Source: an uncultured Prochlorococcus sp.
GTDB taxonomy: Bacteria > Cyanobacteriota > Cyanobacteriia > PCC-6307 > Cyanobiaceae
Reading direction: 5' to 3'
DNA: 64,000 bases
NCBI GenBank assembly: GCA_902519235.1
Contig: CABYJE010000003.1
Span: 31,650 to 95,649 of the forward strand
Part shown: positions 1 through 8,803 of the stretch, piece by piece
How the letters are laid out: each line of letters opens with the position of its first letter
Numbering within the stretch: position 1 is the stretch's first letter
Notes under the pieces: model-generated
What the model saw: only the letters and a program-made list of their open reading frames with translations
What the model was told of the DNA's origin: nothing
Database searches by the model: none
Position numbers and translations under genes: made by a program

Positions 1-1
1 T

Positions 2-958
2 TCTAAACTTTCAAAAATATTTTTTAAAAAGATTTCCAAAAGAACAAAAACAAATTTCGATGATTTTATTTTTGAGGTGATACATGGAATTATAAAACCT
101 ATAGGTTTCCTCCTCTCATTTTATTTTTCAATTGACTATTTTTTTGCTGATGAAATAACTTTCATCTCTGTCTTATTGAATATTTTGAAATTATTTATAT
201 TAATAATCATCATAAAAGCTCTCAACAAAGTTTTAATAAGATCTTTAACAGAATCGACCTCGAAAATTAATGATTCCTCAATTAGTTCAATGGTATCTTC
301 ACTAACTCCATTGATAAAAGCATTAACATGGACTATTGGCTCAATATTTTTCTTACAAAATATAGGTGTTCAAATGACTGCTATTTGGGCTTTACTAAGT
401 GCAGGAGGAATTGGAGCGGGATTAGCTTTGAAAGATCCAGTTCAGGAGTTTTTTGAATATATAACAATTTTGCTTGATAAACCTTTTCAAAAAGGTGAGT
501 TTATAAAATCTGATGGAGTCCTCGGGATGGTTGAGAGAGTTGGAGTACGATCCTCAAGGATAAGAAGTATTAATGGAGAAGTAATAGTAATGAGCAACAG
601 CGCTCTAACAAATGGAATAATTTCAAATTACGCACAAATGGAAAAAAGAAGGTTAGTGCATAAATTAGGAGTTGTTTATGAAACCTCTCCAAAACTTATG
701 AAATTGATTCCAATAATAATTAAAAAAATAGTTGAAGAGACAAAAGATGCATCTTTTGATAGATGTCATTTCACAGATTTCGGCGACTTCAGTCTTAATT
801 TCGAACTTGTTTATTACATCCCAACAAATAATTATCTCGCTGCAATGGAAGCTCAACAATCTATAAATTTAAGAATTATTGAGGAATTTGCGGTTAATAA
901 TATAGAGTTTGCATTCCCAACACAAACCTTAAATATTGAAAGTAACAAAGCCAAGTGA
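2..958 (+). CDS. MscS-family mechanosensitive channel, 5' end cut off by window edge
   Basis: Small-conductance mechanosensitive channel family protein of the inner membrane, which in this family releases solutes on osmotic downshock. The reading frame stays open from base 2, so the GTG at 77 is probably internal and the true start lies outside the window. Visible parts are two or three hydrophobic helices, then the pore-lining Gly/Ala-rich helix (ALLSAGGIGAGLALKDP), followed by the cytoplasmic beta domain with the typical run DKPFQKGEFIKSDG and a SNSALTNGIISNY segment. The 3' end overlaps the convergent SDR gene by 30 bases. The family call is firm. The exact subtype and gating properties cannot be read from sequence. 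Confidence 0.85.
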   Translation, partial: SKLSKIFFKKISKRTKTNFDDFIFEVIHGIIKPIGFLLSFYFSIDYFFADEITFISVLLNILKLFILIIIIKALNKVLIRSLTESTSKINDSSISSMVSSLTPLIKALTWTIGSIFFLQNIGVQMTAIWALLSAGGIGAGLALKDPVQEFFEYITILLDKPFQKGEFIKSDGVLGMVERVGVRSSRIRSINGEVIVMSNSALTNGIISNYAQMEKRRLVHKLGVVYETSPKLMKLIPIIIKKIVEETKDASFDRCHFTDFGDFSLNFELVYYIPTNNYLAAMEAQQSINLRIIEEFAVNNIEFAFPTQTLNIESNKAK

Positions 959-1930
959 TCTACAAATCTCTTCACTTAAAATCCAGAGTTTTGAAGCCAA
1001 CTCAGAGTCATTTGCCTCATCACTAACCTTACTTTCAACTAATTTATGTTTTTTAAAAGATATAAGTTTATTACTTAAATGAACGTAACCAATATTATTT
1101 AAATTTGAATCAAAAACAATTTCTGAAAGAATCTTACCAGCATTTTCTACACTTTCAGAAATTCCTAAAATATTTTTTGCAACTTTAGAAAAAATAAAAT
1201 ATCCAGAGAGATTAAAACGTTTGCTATATCTAAAGAAACCTGAATCATCATTTGGTATTACAAGACCAGGAGCCCAAGTAATTATAGAAATTTTACTAGA
1301 GGATATTTTTAATTTTTTTACAAGTTCTTTAGCAAACAAAATATTACATAACTTACTATTTTTATAAGATTCATCAGCATTAAAATTTAAAAATTTACCT
1401 GTAACTTTCTTTCTAAAATCAATTAAATTATTAAGCCCTGCTTTCTTTCCTATATTTCCACCTGAGCTTTTAGGGTCGTGAACATCTGATGATGTAATAA
1501 TGATTCTTGATTCTTCATTATCTCTAACAAAATCTTTTAAGATATTAACCAAGTAAAAATGTGCAAGATGATTAACCGCAAAAGTTAGCTCTACGCCTTG
1601 TTTTGATACTTTAGGGTAAAAAGAACCTGTATATTGCAATCCTGCATTTAAAACAATTACATCTAAAAAAATCTTTTTATTATAAAAATAATTTTTAATA
1701 TTTTTAATATTCTCTAAATCTGAAAGATCACAATTTTCAATAATATTTAAAAATTTACTAAGGTAATTTTTATCAAAATATTTATCAATTTTTTTAAGAA
1801 ATTGATTCTTTCTAAATTCGTTTTTTATTACAACATATAAAATATTTTTCGTCTTCAGTAGATTAATAATGGCAAAAAACCCGATTCCTGAATTACCTCC
1901 AGTAATTAAAATGTTTTTATTTTTAATCAT
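929..1930 (-). CDS. Short-chain dehydrogenase resembling light-dependent protochlorophyllide reductase
   Basis: A 333-residue SDR with the cofactor motif TGGNSGIG at residues 10-17, the NAG motif near 95-97 and the catalytic pair Tyr189/Lys193 in YKNSKLCN. That block is very like the POR signature YKDSKVCN, and the DFRKKVTG stretch also recalls POR. However, the POR cysteine in the YPGC motif is not present: the equivalent segment reads TWAPGLV (about 219-224). It is therefore better described as a POR paralogue than as a working POR. It is transcribed convergently to the MscS gene, and a lycopene cyclase lies upstream on the other strand. A pigment-related substrate is only an inference from this neighbourhood. 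Confidence 0.75.
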   Translation of the reverse strand: MIKNKNILITGGNSGIGFFAIINLLKTKNILYVVIKNEFRKNQFLKKIDKYFDKNYLSKFLNIIENCDLSDLENIKNIKNYFYNKKIFLDVIVLNAGLQYTGSFYPKVSKQGVELTFAVNHLAHFYLVNILKDFVRDNEESRIIITSSDVHDPKSSGGNIGKKAGLNNLIDFRKKVTGKFLNFNADESYKNSKLCNILFAKELVKKLKISSSKISIITWAPGLVIPNDDSGFFRYSKRFNLSGYFIFSKVAKNILGISESVENAGKILSEIVFDSNLNNIGYVHLSNKLISFKKHKLVESKVSDEANDSELASKLWILSEEICRSLGFVTFNI

Positions 1931-2154
1931 TTAAATTGCTATATTTTTTTTATGATAAAAAAATAAATAAAGTTTTTTTTATTTTGTAATCTTATAAATT
2001 ATTGTTAAAACACTGAAAACTTAGTCACTAGTATTTGAGTAATTTGATTATTATTAACCTACTCTCATTACAAGTATTGGATGAAAAATATAACTTTAGG
2101 CGCAGAAGTAATAATTTTTTCCATAAATTTCTTGAATCATAAGAATTACATTTA

Positions 2155-3438
2155 ATGTCAAAAGAAAATATGCCAGATGTTCTTGTTTTAGGTGCAGGGC
2201 CTGCAGGTATGGCTATTGCCTCAGCTTTAGGGAAAGAAAAATTAGATGTTGAAGTGCTTTCTCCAAATGGACCAGATGAACCTTGGCCAAATACATATGG
2301 CATTTGGGGGAAAGAAGTTGATCAACTCGGGCTTCAGGATTTACTTGAATATAGATGGAAGAATACTGTAAGTTTTTTTGGGCATGGCGCTTTAGAAGAG
2401 CAAGACGACGAGAATAAAGCCACGGAACATTCACTAGATTATGGACTATTTGATAAGAAGAAACTCCACAATTATTGGTTTAATGAATGCAATAAGTCTT
2501 TTATTAAATGGCATCAAGGCTTTGCAAACAAAATACATTTTGAAAAATACAAAAGTACAGTAACTACAAAAGATGGCAAAACTTACTCTGCAAAATTAGT
2601 AGTAGATGCAACAGGATATGATCCTGTTTTTCTTAAATTAAAATCTTGTGGTCCCTTAGCGGTCCAAACTTGTTACGGGATAGTAGGTAATTTTAGTAAA
2701 CCTCCACTGAAGAAAGGGCAGTTTGTATTAATGGACTATAGAAATGACCATCTTAACGATGAGCAAAAAAAAGAACCGCCAACTTTTCTTTATGCCATGG
2801 ATATGGGGGATGGGAAATATTTTCTTGAAGAGACATCTCTTGGTTTAGTAAATCCTCTAACAATGGAAAATTTAAAAGAGAGATTAGAGAAGAGGCTTTC
2901 TTATCGAAATATATCAATCACAAGCATGCAGCACGAAGAGCTTGGCTTATTTCTGCCCATGAATATGCCAATCCCAGATTTCAAACAGCAAATACTTGGA
3001 TATGGTGGTGCTGCTTCAATGGTACATCCTGCATCTGGATATTTAATTGGTAATGTTTTACGAAGAGCTCCACTTGTCGCCAAGGCAGTCTCAGAAGCAA
3101 TTAAAAACAAAAATCTAAGTACCTATAATATTGCTAGAAAAGGTTGGGAAACTTTATGGTCAAAAGAATTAATTAGGAAGAAATCCCTTTACCAATTTGG
3201 ATTAGAAAAACTCATGAGGTTTGACGAGAAACTATTAAGAGAATTTTTTGGCAGTTTTTTCCAACTACCTAAAAATCAATGGTATGGTTTTCTAACTGAT
3301 ACTCTTTCTTTAAAAGAGATTGTATATGCGATGTGCGTAATGTTTATAAAGGCTCCATGGAGTGTAAAGAAAGGTCTTATGATAATGCATGGTAGAGAAT
3401 TTAAAATGTTGCTTAGGATAATATTTCCAAACATATAA
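2155..3438 (+). CDS. crtL: Lycopene cyclase, CrtL type (probably the epsilon/bifunctional CrtL-e)
   Basis: FAD/NAD-binding carotenoid cyclase that closes the end rings of lycopene. Prochlorococcus is known to carry two CrtL proteins: a beta cyclase and a bifunctional CrtL-e needed for alpha-carotene. The N-terminus has the dinucleotide-binding motif VLGAGPAGMAIA (about residues 11-22), then EPWPNTYGIW, the counterpart of the WPNNYGVW block of the family. At 427 residues the length is normal. The family is clear. The choice of CrtL-e over CrtL-b rests on my memory of gene order next to pcb in Prochlorococcus and not on a diagnostic residue. An SDR gene follows after 7 bases and is probably cotranscribed. 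ATG at 2155 is used, but ATG 2170 also leaves an intact binding motif. Confidence 0.85.
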   Translation: MSKENMPDVLVLGAGPAGMAIASALGKEKLDVEVLSPNGPDEPWPNTYGIWGKEVDQLGLQDLLEYRWKNTVSFFGHGALEEQDDENKATEHSLDYGLFDKKKLHNYWFNECNKSFIKWHQGFANKIHFEKYKSTVTTKDGKTYSAKLVVDATGYDPVFLKLKSCGPLAVQTCYGIVGNFSKPPLKKGQFVLMDYRNDHLNDEQKKEPPTFLYAMDMGDGKYFLEETSLGLVNPLTMENLKERLEKRLSYRNISITSMQHEELGLFLPMNMPIPDFKQQILGYGGAASMVHPASGYLIGNVLRRAPLVAKAVSEAIKNKNLSTYNIARKGWETLWSKELIRKKSLYQFGLEKLMRFDEKLLREFFGSFFQLPKNQWYGFLTDTLSLKEIVYAMCVMFIKAPWSVKKGLMIMHGREFKMLLRIIFPNI

Positions 3439-3445
3439 TTAAAAA

Positions 3446-4153
3446 ATGAGAACCATATTAATAAGTGGAGCCAATAGAGGTATTGGACTAAATATTGCAC
3501 ATAAAGAATTAAAAGAAGGCAATAGAATTAGTGTTGGCATAAGAGATTTAGAATCATTAAAAGGTAGCGCTATTGATCCAAAGAGATGGCCAGAAGGAAA
3601 AATTTTGATCAACCATTATGATGCGTTAAAAAAAATTACAGCCGAAAATTGGATAAAGAATACCGTAGATGAATTTGGAGGATTTGATTCATTAATAAAT
3701 TGTTCTGGAGTATTATCGAAAGTTCCTTTCTTATACAAAGATGGTGATGAAAAAGAAATTTTAGATACATTAAACATCAATTTTTTGGCAATTTGGCATT
3801 TATGTAGGCTTTCTTGGGATCATTTATGTACCTCTGGAAGAGGAAGGATTATTGTTTTAGTTTCAATGAGTGGGAAAAGATCTAAAGGTGATTTAGCAGC
3901 TTATTCCTCTTCTAAGTTTGCTTTGATGGGATTATGTCAAACGATGAAAAATAAAGGTTGGGATAAGAATATAAGGATTTCAGCAATTTGCCCAAGCTGG
4001 GTTAATACAAAAATGGCCCAAAATATCTCTTCCTTAGACAAATCAAGCATGACACAACCTGAAGATATTGCTGAAATATGCTCAACAATTCTTAAGTTAC
4101 CTACCCAATCAGTTCCATTTGAAATTGCCTTAAATTGTAACTATGAAATTTAA
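3446..4153 (+). CDS. Short-chain dehydrogenase/reductase (classical SDR)
   Basis: A 235-residue classical SDR. It shows the cofactor loop SGANRGIG (residues 7-14), the NCSG motif (85-88), catalytic Ser140 or Ser142 in LVSMSG, and the active-site pair Tyr153/Lys157 in YSSSK. The substrate cannot be assigned from sequence. It starts 7 bases after the lycopene cyclase stop, which suggests cotranscription, so a role with carotenoids or another lipid is possible but unproven. Its stop overlaps the stop of the convergent GIY-YIG-like gene by 4 bases. Confidence 0.8.
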   Translation: MRTILISGANRGIGLNIAHKELKEGNRISVGIRDLESLKGSAIDPKRWPEGKILINHYDALKKITAENWIKNTVDEFGGFDSLINCSGVLSKVPFLYKDGDEKEILDTLNINFLAIWHLCRLSWDHLCTSGRGRIIVLVSMSGKRSKGDLAAYSSSKFALMGLCQTMKNKGWDKNIRISAICPSWVNTKMAQNISSLDKSSMTQPEDIAEICSTILKLPTQSVPFEIALNCNYEI

Positions 4154-4692
4154 CCTAAATTAAAAATTAAGTAAGCCATTGAAAGCATTGCAATTGCAAT
4201 AAATAAACCTTTGATTCGATTAGTTAACAATGAAAAAAGAGATAAATCTTCAGAAAAATATCCGCCAAAACTACCTGTAATAAATAATATAACCATTGGT
4301 AGAGAGGCAATTCCGAAAGAATAAGATATAGATCTTACAAATCCAAAATTTAAATAATTAAAAATAAAGGAACCTAATGAAAACAATAAAAAAGATGCAA
4401 ATAGAGTTATGGAAACTTCAGCATCTAAAGTGTGAGGTAAGCTACCCTTTAATTCAAATTGCTTTTTACACTCTCTAATTTGTCTTTTAGAAAGCTTTAA
4501 ATAACCAGTTTCAGGAATTCTTTGCGACTTATATTTTCTTAGTAATCTTGCTTCAAGAGTTTCTGGCTCCTTAGTCATAATTGATGTTAATAATTCATCT
4601 GGCTTTAATTTTTTAATTTTCTTTTCGAGATTATCTGTTTTCCCAATCCTATAAAGATCTCCTACTCTAATAAGGTAAACATATCCCGACAT
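4150..4692 (-). CDS. GIY-YIG-like (T5orf172/MUG113 type) domain fused to membrane helices
   Basis: A 180-residue protein of two parts. Residues 1-70 resemble the T5orf172/MUG113 branch of GIY-YIG nuclease-like domains: YVYLIRV at the start, LYRIGKT at 13-19, NLEKKIKKL where the catalytic Arg normally sits (here Lys25), and a conserved-looking Glu in PETLEARLLRKY. Residues about 95-178 form three hydrophobic segments likely to cross the membrane. The Arg-to-Lys change and the membrane anchor argue against ordinary DNA nuclease activity. It stands alone on the minus strand between two plus-strand genes. I do not know a function for this arrangement. Confidence 0.6.
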   Translation of the reverse strand: MSGYVYLIRVGDLYRIGKTDNLEKKIKKLKPDELLTSIMTKEPETLEARLLRKYKSQRIPETGYLKLSKRQIRECKKQFELKGSLPHTLDAEVSITLFASFLLFSLGSFIFNYLNFGFVRSISYSFGIASLPMVILFITGSFGGYFSEDLSLFSLLTNRIKGLFIAIAMLSMAYLIFNLG

Positions 4693-4766
4693 TTGCGTTG
4701 TAAAATTAATACTGTTCCTATTTAAATAATACTAAAAGAATTAAGGAAATTAAAAGTTTTTACAAT

Positions 4767-5426
4767 ATGAAAAACGATATTTTATATTCATTTCGAAGAT
4801 GTCCATATGCAATTCGTGCAAGATGGGCTATATTAATTTGCGAAATAAAAGTAGAGATAAGAGAAATTGATTTAAAAAATAAACCTCTAGATTTTTTAAA
4901 TAATTCAAAGACGAAAACGGTTCCAATTCTTATAAAAAAAAATTGTGAAGTTATTGAAGAAAGCCTTGAAATCATCCTTTGGGCTCTGTCAGAGTCGAAA
5001 AAGGAAAACATCAAATTAATTTATTTTCCTGAGAACAAAAAGGAAGAAATTTTTGAAATAATTAATGAAAACGATAACGAATTCAAATATCATTTAGACC
5101 GATTTAAATATGCCACAAGATATAAAGATAGTGATGAAGAATTTCATTTCACAAATGCTATTAAATTTATAAAGAGATGGAACGAACTACTTACAGAAAA
5201 CAAATATTTTTTTGGAGATATCCCCACAATCGCTGATTGGTCTGTTTGGCCTTTTGTAAGACAATTTAAAATCGCTTGTGAAAGTCAAAAAAGGATAAAT
5301 TATTTTGAACCCTCGATAAAAAACTGGTTAGATTCATTTGAGAAAAATAAAGAATTTAAAACCTTAATGTATAAATACGAATTATGGGAACCAAATTATA
5401 GAAAGAATTATTTTCCTTTTAATTAA
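4767..5426 (+). CDS. Glutathione S-transferase family protein
   Basis: A 219-residue soluble protein with an N-terminal thioredoxin-like GST domain: LYSFRRCPYAIRARWA at residues 6-21 is like the glutaredoxin-2/GST active-site helix with Cys13. The cis-proline motif follows in KTVPILI and then EESLEIILW. The C-terminal half is helical, with the typical GDIPTIADWSVWPFVRQF run near the end. It probably uses glutathione for reduction or conjugation, but no substrate can be named. The stop overlaps the stop of the convergent 85-residue gene by 4 bases. The ATG at 4767 directly precedes the first strand of the fold, so the start looks right. Confidence 0.8.
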   Translation: MKNDILYSFRRCPYAIRARWAILICEIKVEIREIDLKNKPLDFLNNSKTKTVPILIKKNCEVIEESLEIILWALSESKKENIKLIYFPENKKEEIFEIINENDNEFKYHLDRFKYATRYKDSDEEFHFTNAIKFIKRWNELLTENKYFFGDIPTIADWSVWPFVRQFKIACESQKRINYFEPSIKNWLDSFEKNKEFKTLMYKYELWEPNYRKNYFPFN

Positions 5427-5680
5427 CTTTCTAACAACTTCCTTTTTTCAATAATTCTTGCTAACTCCAAAAAATATCCTGCAGTCCTAAATTTTCCAAT
5501 ATTTTTTTCCTTAAAATCAAGATCGCTTCTAATTTCTGCAGTCTCCGCCATTAGCAAATCTAAATCATTTGATCCAAGACTATACAATTCTCCTAGTTCG
5601 ATTTCCCTTCCGAGTAAATGACTCCTGAACCACTTCCCTTTATTTTCTTGGGGTGGAATATCGTAGGGAGTAAATGACAT
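5423..5680 (-). CDS. Small conserved-looking hypothetical protein
   Basis: An 85-residue soluble, charged protein that I cannot place in a named family. It has a Pro-rich start (PYDIPP), a middle with ELGELYSLGSNDLDLLMAE and a basic C-terminal helix. It lies 36 bases downstream of the GltS-like gene on the same strand, so it may share its transcript, and it overlaps the GST gene stop by 4 bases. It fills the whole space between two genes, which in this tightly packed genome favours a real gene. Confidence 0.6.
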   Translation of the reverse strand: MSFTPYDIPPQENKGKWFRSHLLGREIELGELYSLGSNDLDLLMAETAEIRSDLDFKEKNIGKFRTAGYFLELARIIEKRKLLES

Positions 5681-5716
5681 TAAAATAAAATTTAGGCTAA
5701 TACTATTCTAGGGTTC

Positions 5717-7105
5717 TTATTGAAACTTTTTCATCTCTACTCTATTAAAAATCAATGCAATAAAAAGAATTGCGAATGTAATTAGGGCACAAATTTCTGT
5801 CCAATAATCTAACCCAATTTTAGAAATCATTAATGGTGCAAGAACTGTAAATAGTCCCCCAGAAAGAATTAACTGAGCGAAAAGCTGTTTTGACGTAAAA
5901 ATTGGTAAAGTCTTAGAAATATTTTTAGGATCTGCAAGCCTTAAAAGAAGTAACCCAGAAGCTACTACACCTGTAGAATTCCCAAACTCTATCAAGCTTT
6001 TTTCAAACCAATAATCATCAAAAATAAAGTATGCGAAATAAGCAATGCAGATTAAATTCCAAAATAAACCGAAAATAGTAAAAACTAAAATAAGTATCCA
6101 ATTATCAAAAACAACTACAATATCTAAACTCGCCATAGCTGTAAAAATCAACAAATCTGTGGATAAAATACCAATCTCCCTCTGCAGAATATTTGAAATA
6201 AATTCCGTATTTTTGGTTTTCTCTAAAATATATCTTATAAGGAGCGAACCTATAAGGATAAAAGGGAATACTGGTAGTGAAAAAATAATTTCCTTCGAAA
6301 AATCTCCAAAAGAACTTGAAATATACCTTAAAAATTTAAGTAGCAAAATTCCAAAAGAAATTGCCAAACCAGAGAATCCAAGATTTATTATAAAAATTCT
6401 TAAATCTGCAAAAATTCCTGTCTTATTTTCTCCTTTTAGAGTATCTTTTTGTTCAAGAATTTCCTCAGTATCTGATAGGCCTAAAGTCCTTCCAAGAAAG
6501 ATAAATACGCTCCCCAATATCGAAGAGGATAAAAGACCCATTGTTGCCATAGCCAAACCGAGATCTAAACCATTTTGGAAACCAAGTTTATTAAAACTTT
6601 CTCCAATTATTGATGCAGCTCCATGACCACCCTCAAAACCTACTTCTATTAAGCAACTCATTAGAGGATTTGCATCCATAGATGGAGGTAGAAAGTATTT
6701 AACAACAAGACCACCGACAAAAAATTGCCCAAAACCTAGTGAAAGAGCTAATAGAAATTGATTAAAAATTGGTTTAACTAAACCATTTATATTAGGGATA
6801 GGTCTTCCCATCATTAAAGTTGCGAAGACTAATGATAAAAGAGGAGTAGGAAAATTACTCCAAACATTGATTGTTTCTTTTGGTAAAAAGTGTATCGCCC
6901 CAAATGGGCCTATGGATATACCTAAAATTCCTGATATAACTGCAATCGGTAATCCAAATCTCTCAAGTTGAACAGCTAATTTAAATTTCCTTCCAAAAAT
7001 CAACAAAAAAAATATAATTAATAATCCAAAAAAACTTATTAAGAGAGAATTTGAAAAAATATCTTTATTTTGTAGAGAAAAAATATTCAATGATTTCAAA
7101 AACAT
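5717..7105 (-). CDS. gltS: GltS-family sodium/glutamate symporter
   Basis: A 462-residue integral membrane protein with about ten to twelve hydrophobic segments. The block EVGFEGGHGAASIIG is the hallmark of the glutamate:Na+ symporter (ESS/GltS) family, and a second copy of the fold appears in the C-terminal half (IEFGNSTGVVASGLLLLRL). The family imports glutamate with sodium across the inner membrane. In a marine autotroph it may recover amino acids, but the true substrate is not certain. The gene is 88 bases downstream of the Pcb gene on the same strand, and a strong terminator between them implies separate transcription. A 193-codon open frame on the opposite strand inside it is a shadow. 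Confidence 0.85.
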   Translation of the reverse strand: MFLKSLNIFSLQNKDIFSNSLLISFFGLLIIFFLLIFGRKFKLAVQLERFGLPIAVISGILGISIGPFGAIHFLPKETINVWSNFPTPLLSLVFATLMMGRPIPNINGLVKPIFNQFLLALSLGFGQFFVGGLVVKYFLPPSMDANPLMSCLIEVGFEGGHGAASIIGESFNKLGFQNGLDLGLAMATMGLLSSSILGSVFIFLGRTLGLSDTEEILEQKDTLKGENKTGIFADLRIFIINLGFSGLAISFGILLLKFLRYISSSFGDFSKEIIFSLPVFPFILIGSLLIRYILEKTKNTEFISNILQREIGILSTDLLIFTAMASLDIVVVFDNWILILVFTIFGLFWNLICIAYFAYFIFDDYWFEKSLIEFGNSTGVVASGLLLLRLADPKNISKTLPIFTSKQLFAQLILSGGLFTVLAPLMISKIGLDYWTEICALITFAILFIALIFNRVEMKKFQ

Positions 7106-7144
7106 ATAATTATCAATCTAAATTAATAAACAAAATTTTTCAAA

Positions 7145-7172
7145 TAAAAAAGGCCCTTTAGAGGGCCTTTAA
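7145..7172 (-). terminator. Rho-independent terminator of the Pcb antenna gene
   Basis: On the minus strand an AAAGGCCCTC/GAGGGCCTTT-like stem with a very short loop is followed by a run of T. It lies about 20 bases after the Pcb stop codon and before gltS. It is the clearest terminator-type hairpin in the window and fits a very highly expressed gene that must be insulated from its neighbour. Confidence 0.85.
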
Positions 7173-7193
7173 TTTAAAGATTAACTTGAGAAT

Positions 7194-8252
7194 TTAATCC
7201 TTGAGAGTAATTGTTGCACTATCAATATTACTAATAGCATTAGTAACTCTCTTGAAATCAAAGCCTAATGCTCTTAGAGCATGCCAAAGGTGGCCTTGAA
7301 TAAAGAAGAAACCAAAGTAGTAGTGAACATTTGCTAACCATGCCCTTGATGTAAACTCACCATCAGGAAGATCAACAGTATCAATCCAATATGGAGAAAT
7401 ACTAAACTTCAACTCTAGTGGTTCACCAAAATATTCAACAGGATATACAGTTGTATTCGCTGCACTCCAGAAAGCTGCAATAATAGCCATCCAGCCTATA
7501 CCGGCTAATGACCAAGATAGAACAGCTTCGGCTGAAAGAAGACCTTTACCTTTAAACTTAGTAAATTCTCCTACTTGCTTAGTAGCAATATGCCATGCAC
7601 CACCTGTTATCTCAACAAAAGCTAAGAATGCATGACCACCCATAACCTCTTCCAGACTATCTATAGTCAAAAAGTCTGTTTGATGATTCCAAATTTTTGC
7701 TAAGTTTAATTCGTATTCAACTTGTCTTACAGCACCAATAGCTGGATCATAAATCCCATGGACTCTGGCCCATTCAACGAAAGCAATAACTGCAAATCCT
7801 AAGAAGAGTAGATGATGTCCAAGAATAAATGTCAATTTGTCAGGATTATCCCATTCAATATTGAATTTTCTTGCTCTAGCAATATCTGAATCTTCTAAAT
7901 TTCCTGGAAGAAGTAGAGAGTGTAAAAGGCCTCCCGCGGCTAAAACCATAGAAGAAACTAAGTGTACAATTGCTATCGCAAGTACAGGTTTAGTATCTCC
8001 CATTGCAACGCCATTAGCGTCAAACCCTATTCCTAGAGTTGCTAAGTGTGGAAGAACAATTAAAGGTTGATGACCCATAGGAACACTAGGATCAAATCGT
8101 GAAAGTTCAAAAAGGGTGAAAGCACCAGCCCAGAAAACAATTAATCCTGCATGAGCTACATGAGCAGCGATAAATTTTCCTGAGCGATTAGCTACACCTG
8201 AATTTCCAGCCCACCACCCGTAAGTGGTATCTGGATTACCGTAGGTTTGCAT
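7194..8252 (-). CDS. pcbA: Divinyl chlorophyll a/b-binding light-harvesting protein Pcb
   Basis: A 352-residue antenna protein of the Pcb/IsiA/CP43 family, the main light-harvesting protein of Prochlorococcus thylakoids in place of phycobilisomes. Six hydrophobic helices are visible, with His residues suited to chlorophyll binding (for example [15 protein letters not shown] near the start, [10 protein letters not shown] and [23 protein letters not shown] near the end). It lacks the large lumenal loop of CP43. It has its own terminator and a long upstream gap, as expected for a strongly expressed single gene. The name pcbA assumes that this is the only or main copy, and the window shows just one. 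Confidence 0.95.
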   Translation of the reverse strand: MQTYGNPDTTYGWWAGNSGVANRSGKFIAAHVAHAGLIVFWAGAFTLFELSRFDPSVPMGHQPLIVLPHLATLGIGFDANGVAMGDTKPVLAIAIVHLVSSMVLAAGGLLHSLLLPGNLEDSDIARARKFNIEWDNPDKLTFILGHHLLFLGFAVIAFVEWARVHGIYDPAIGAVRQVEYELNLAKIWNHQTDFLTIDSLEEVMGGHAFLAFVEITGGAWHIATKQVGEFTKFKGKGLLSAEAVLSWSLAGIGWMAIIAAFWSAANTTVYPVEYFGEPLELKFSISPYWIDTVDLPDGEFTSRAWLANVHYYFGFFFIQGHLWHALRALGFDFKRVTNAISNIDSATITLKD

Positions 8253-8580
8253 TTAGGAAATGATTAGCTTAAACGTTTTGAGAATACTTTAATTTTCATC
8301 AAACAGTTGAATTCACAACAAAATTGTAAAAATTAGTAATCCTAAGAAAAAAAAATCAATTAATTTACCAGAACGATTAACAATAAAAGAAGTAAGATTT
8401 CAACAGTAAAGTTATTGTTAGAGAATAGATTACACATCAATTAAAAAGAGTTTTAAGTTTAGTTTATTTTTATTAAATTTCTTTTTGCTGACATAAAACG
8501 ATGTTTTGTTTCATTACATCATGAAGTTTATTGCCTCATTTTCAAACAATTATTAAAAAGGGGATAACAGATCAAATATT
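8253..8580. other. Long intergenic gap upstream of pcbA
   Basis: 328 bases of very A+T-rich DNA between the divergently oriented pcbA and the small gene starting at 8581. It must hold the pcbA promoter and 5' leader on the minus strand and a promoter for the small gene on the plus strand. I could not pick out a convincing -10/-35 pair for either, nor an RNA gene. A purine-rich AAAAAGGGGATAAC stretch (about 8555-8568) lies upstream of the plus-strand ATG but is too far for a classic ribosome binding site. Confidence 0.5.
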
Positions 8581-8757
8581 ATGACTACTTCTCAAGGTTC
8601 TTCTGGAAAAATTTCACTAGAAATGAAATCTGAAGTGCATTACAAAAAGGCTGCAAAATCTTACAGAAAATCGCAACAATACATAAAAATGATTAATTTA
8701 TATCCAACTTTGCAAAACACTCTTATTGAGTGCAAGGATGAAAATCTTATCGAATAG
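8581..8757 (+). CDS. Very small hypothetical protein (58 residues)
   Basis: An ATG-initiated frame of 58 codons ending in TAG at 8755-8757. It begins MTTSQGSSGKISLEMKSEV and has a basic, Tyr/Lys-rich middle (HYKKAAKSYRKSQQYIKM) and a C-terminal acidic end. It shows no membrane helix. It fills most of the space between the pcbA upstream gap and the small minus-strand gene. Amino acid use looks protein-like and not like a random A+T-rich frame, but no family is recognised. Comparison with other Prochlorococcus genomes would decide. Confidence 0.5.
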   Translation: MTTSQGSSGKISLEMKSEVHYKKAAKSYRKSQQYIKMINLYPTLQNTLIECKDENLIE

Positions 8758-8803
8758 AATTCATAAATATCTTTCCAAATTAATTTTCAAAAATATATTA
8801 TTT

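Noticed and set aside
77..79. GTG as the start of the MscS-like gene
   Set aside because: The frame is open to the window edge with protein-like upstream sequence (KRTKTNFDDFIFE), so the gene begins outside the window.
1931..2154. The 224-base gap between the SDR and crtL as an RNA gene
   Set aside because: I could not fold a tRNA cloverleaf or recognise a known small RNA motif; it reads as A+T-rich promoter-type spacer.
2028..2303. A 91-codon minus-strand frame at the start of crtL
   Set aside because: Much of it covers the conserved nucleotide-binding region of crtL on the other strand; it is a shadow.
6045..6626. A 193-codon plus-strand frame opposite gltS
   Set aside because: It lies wholly inside a well-supported membrane transporter gene, has no recognisable motif, and has the Ile/Lys/Ser-rich look of an antisense shadow.
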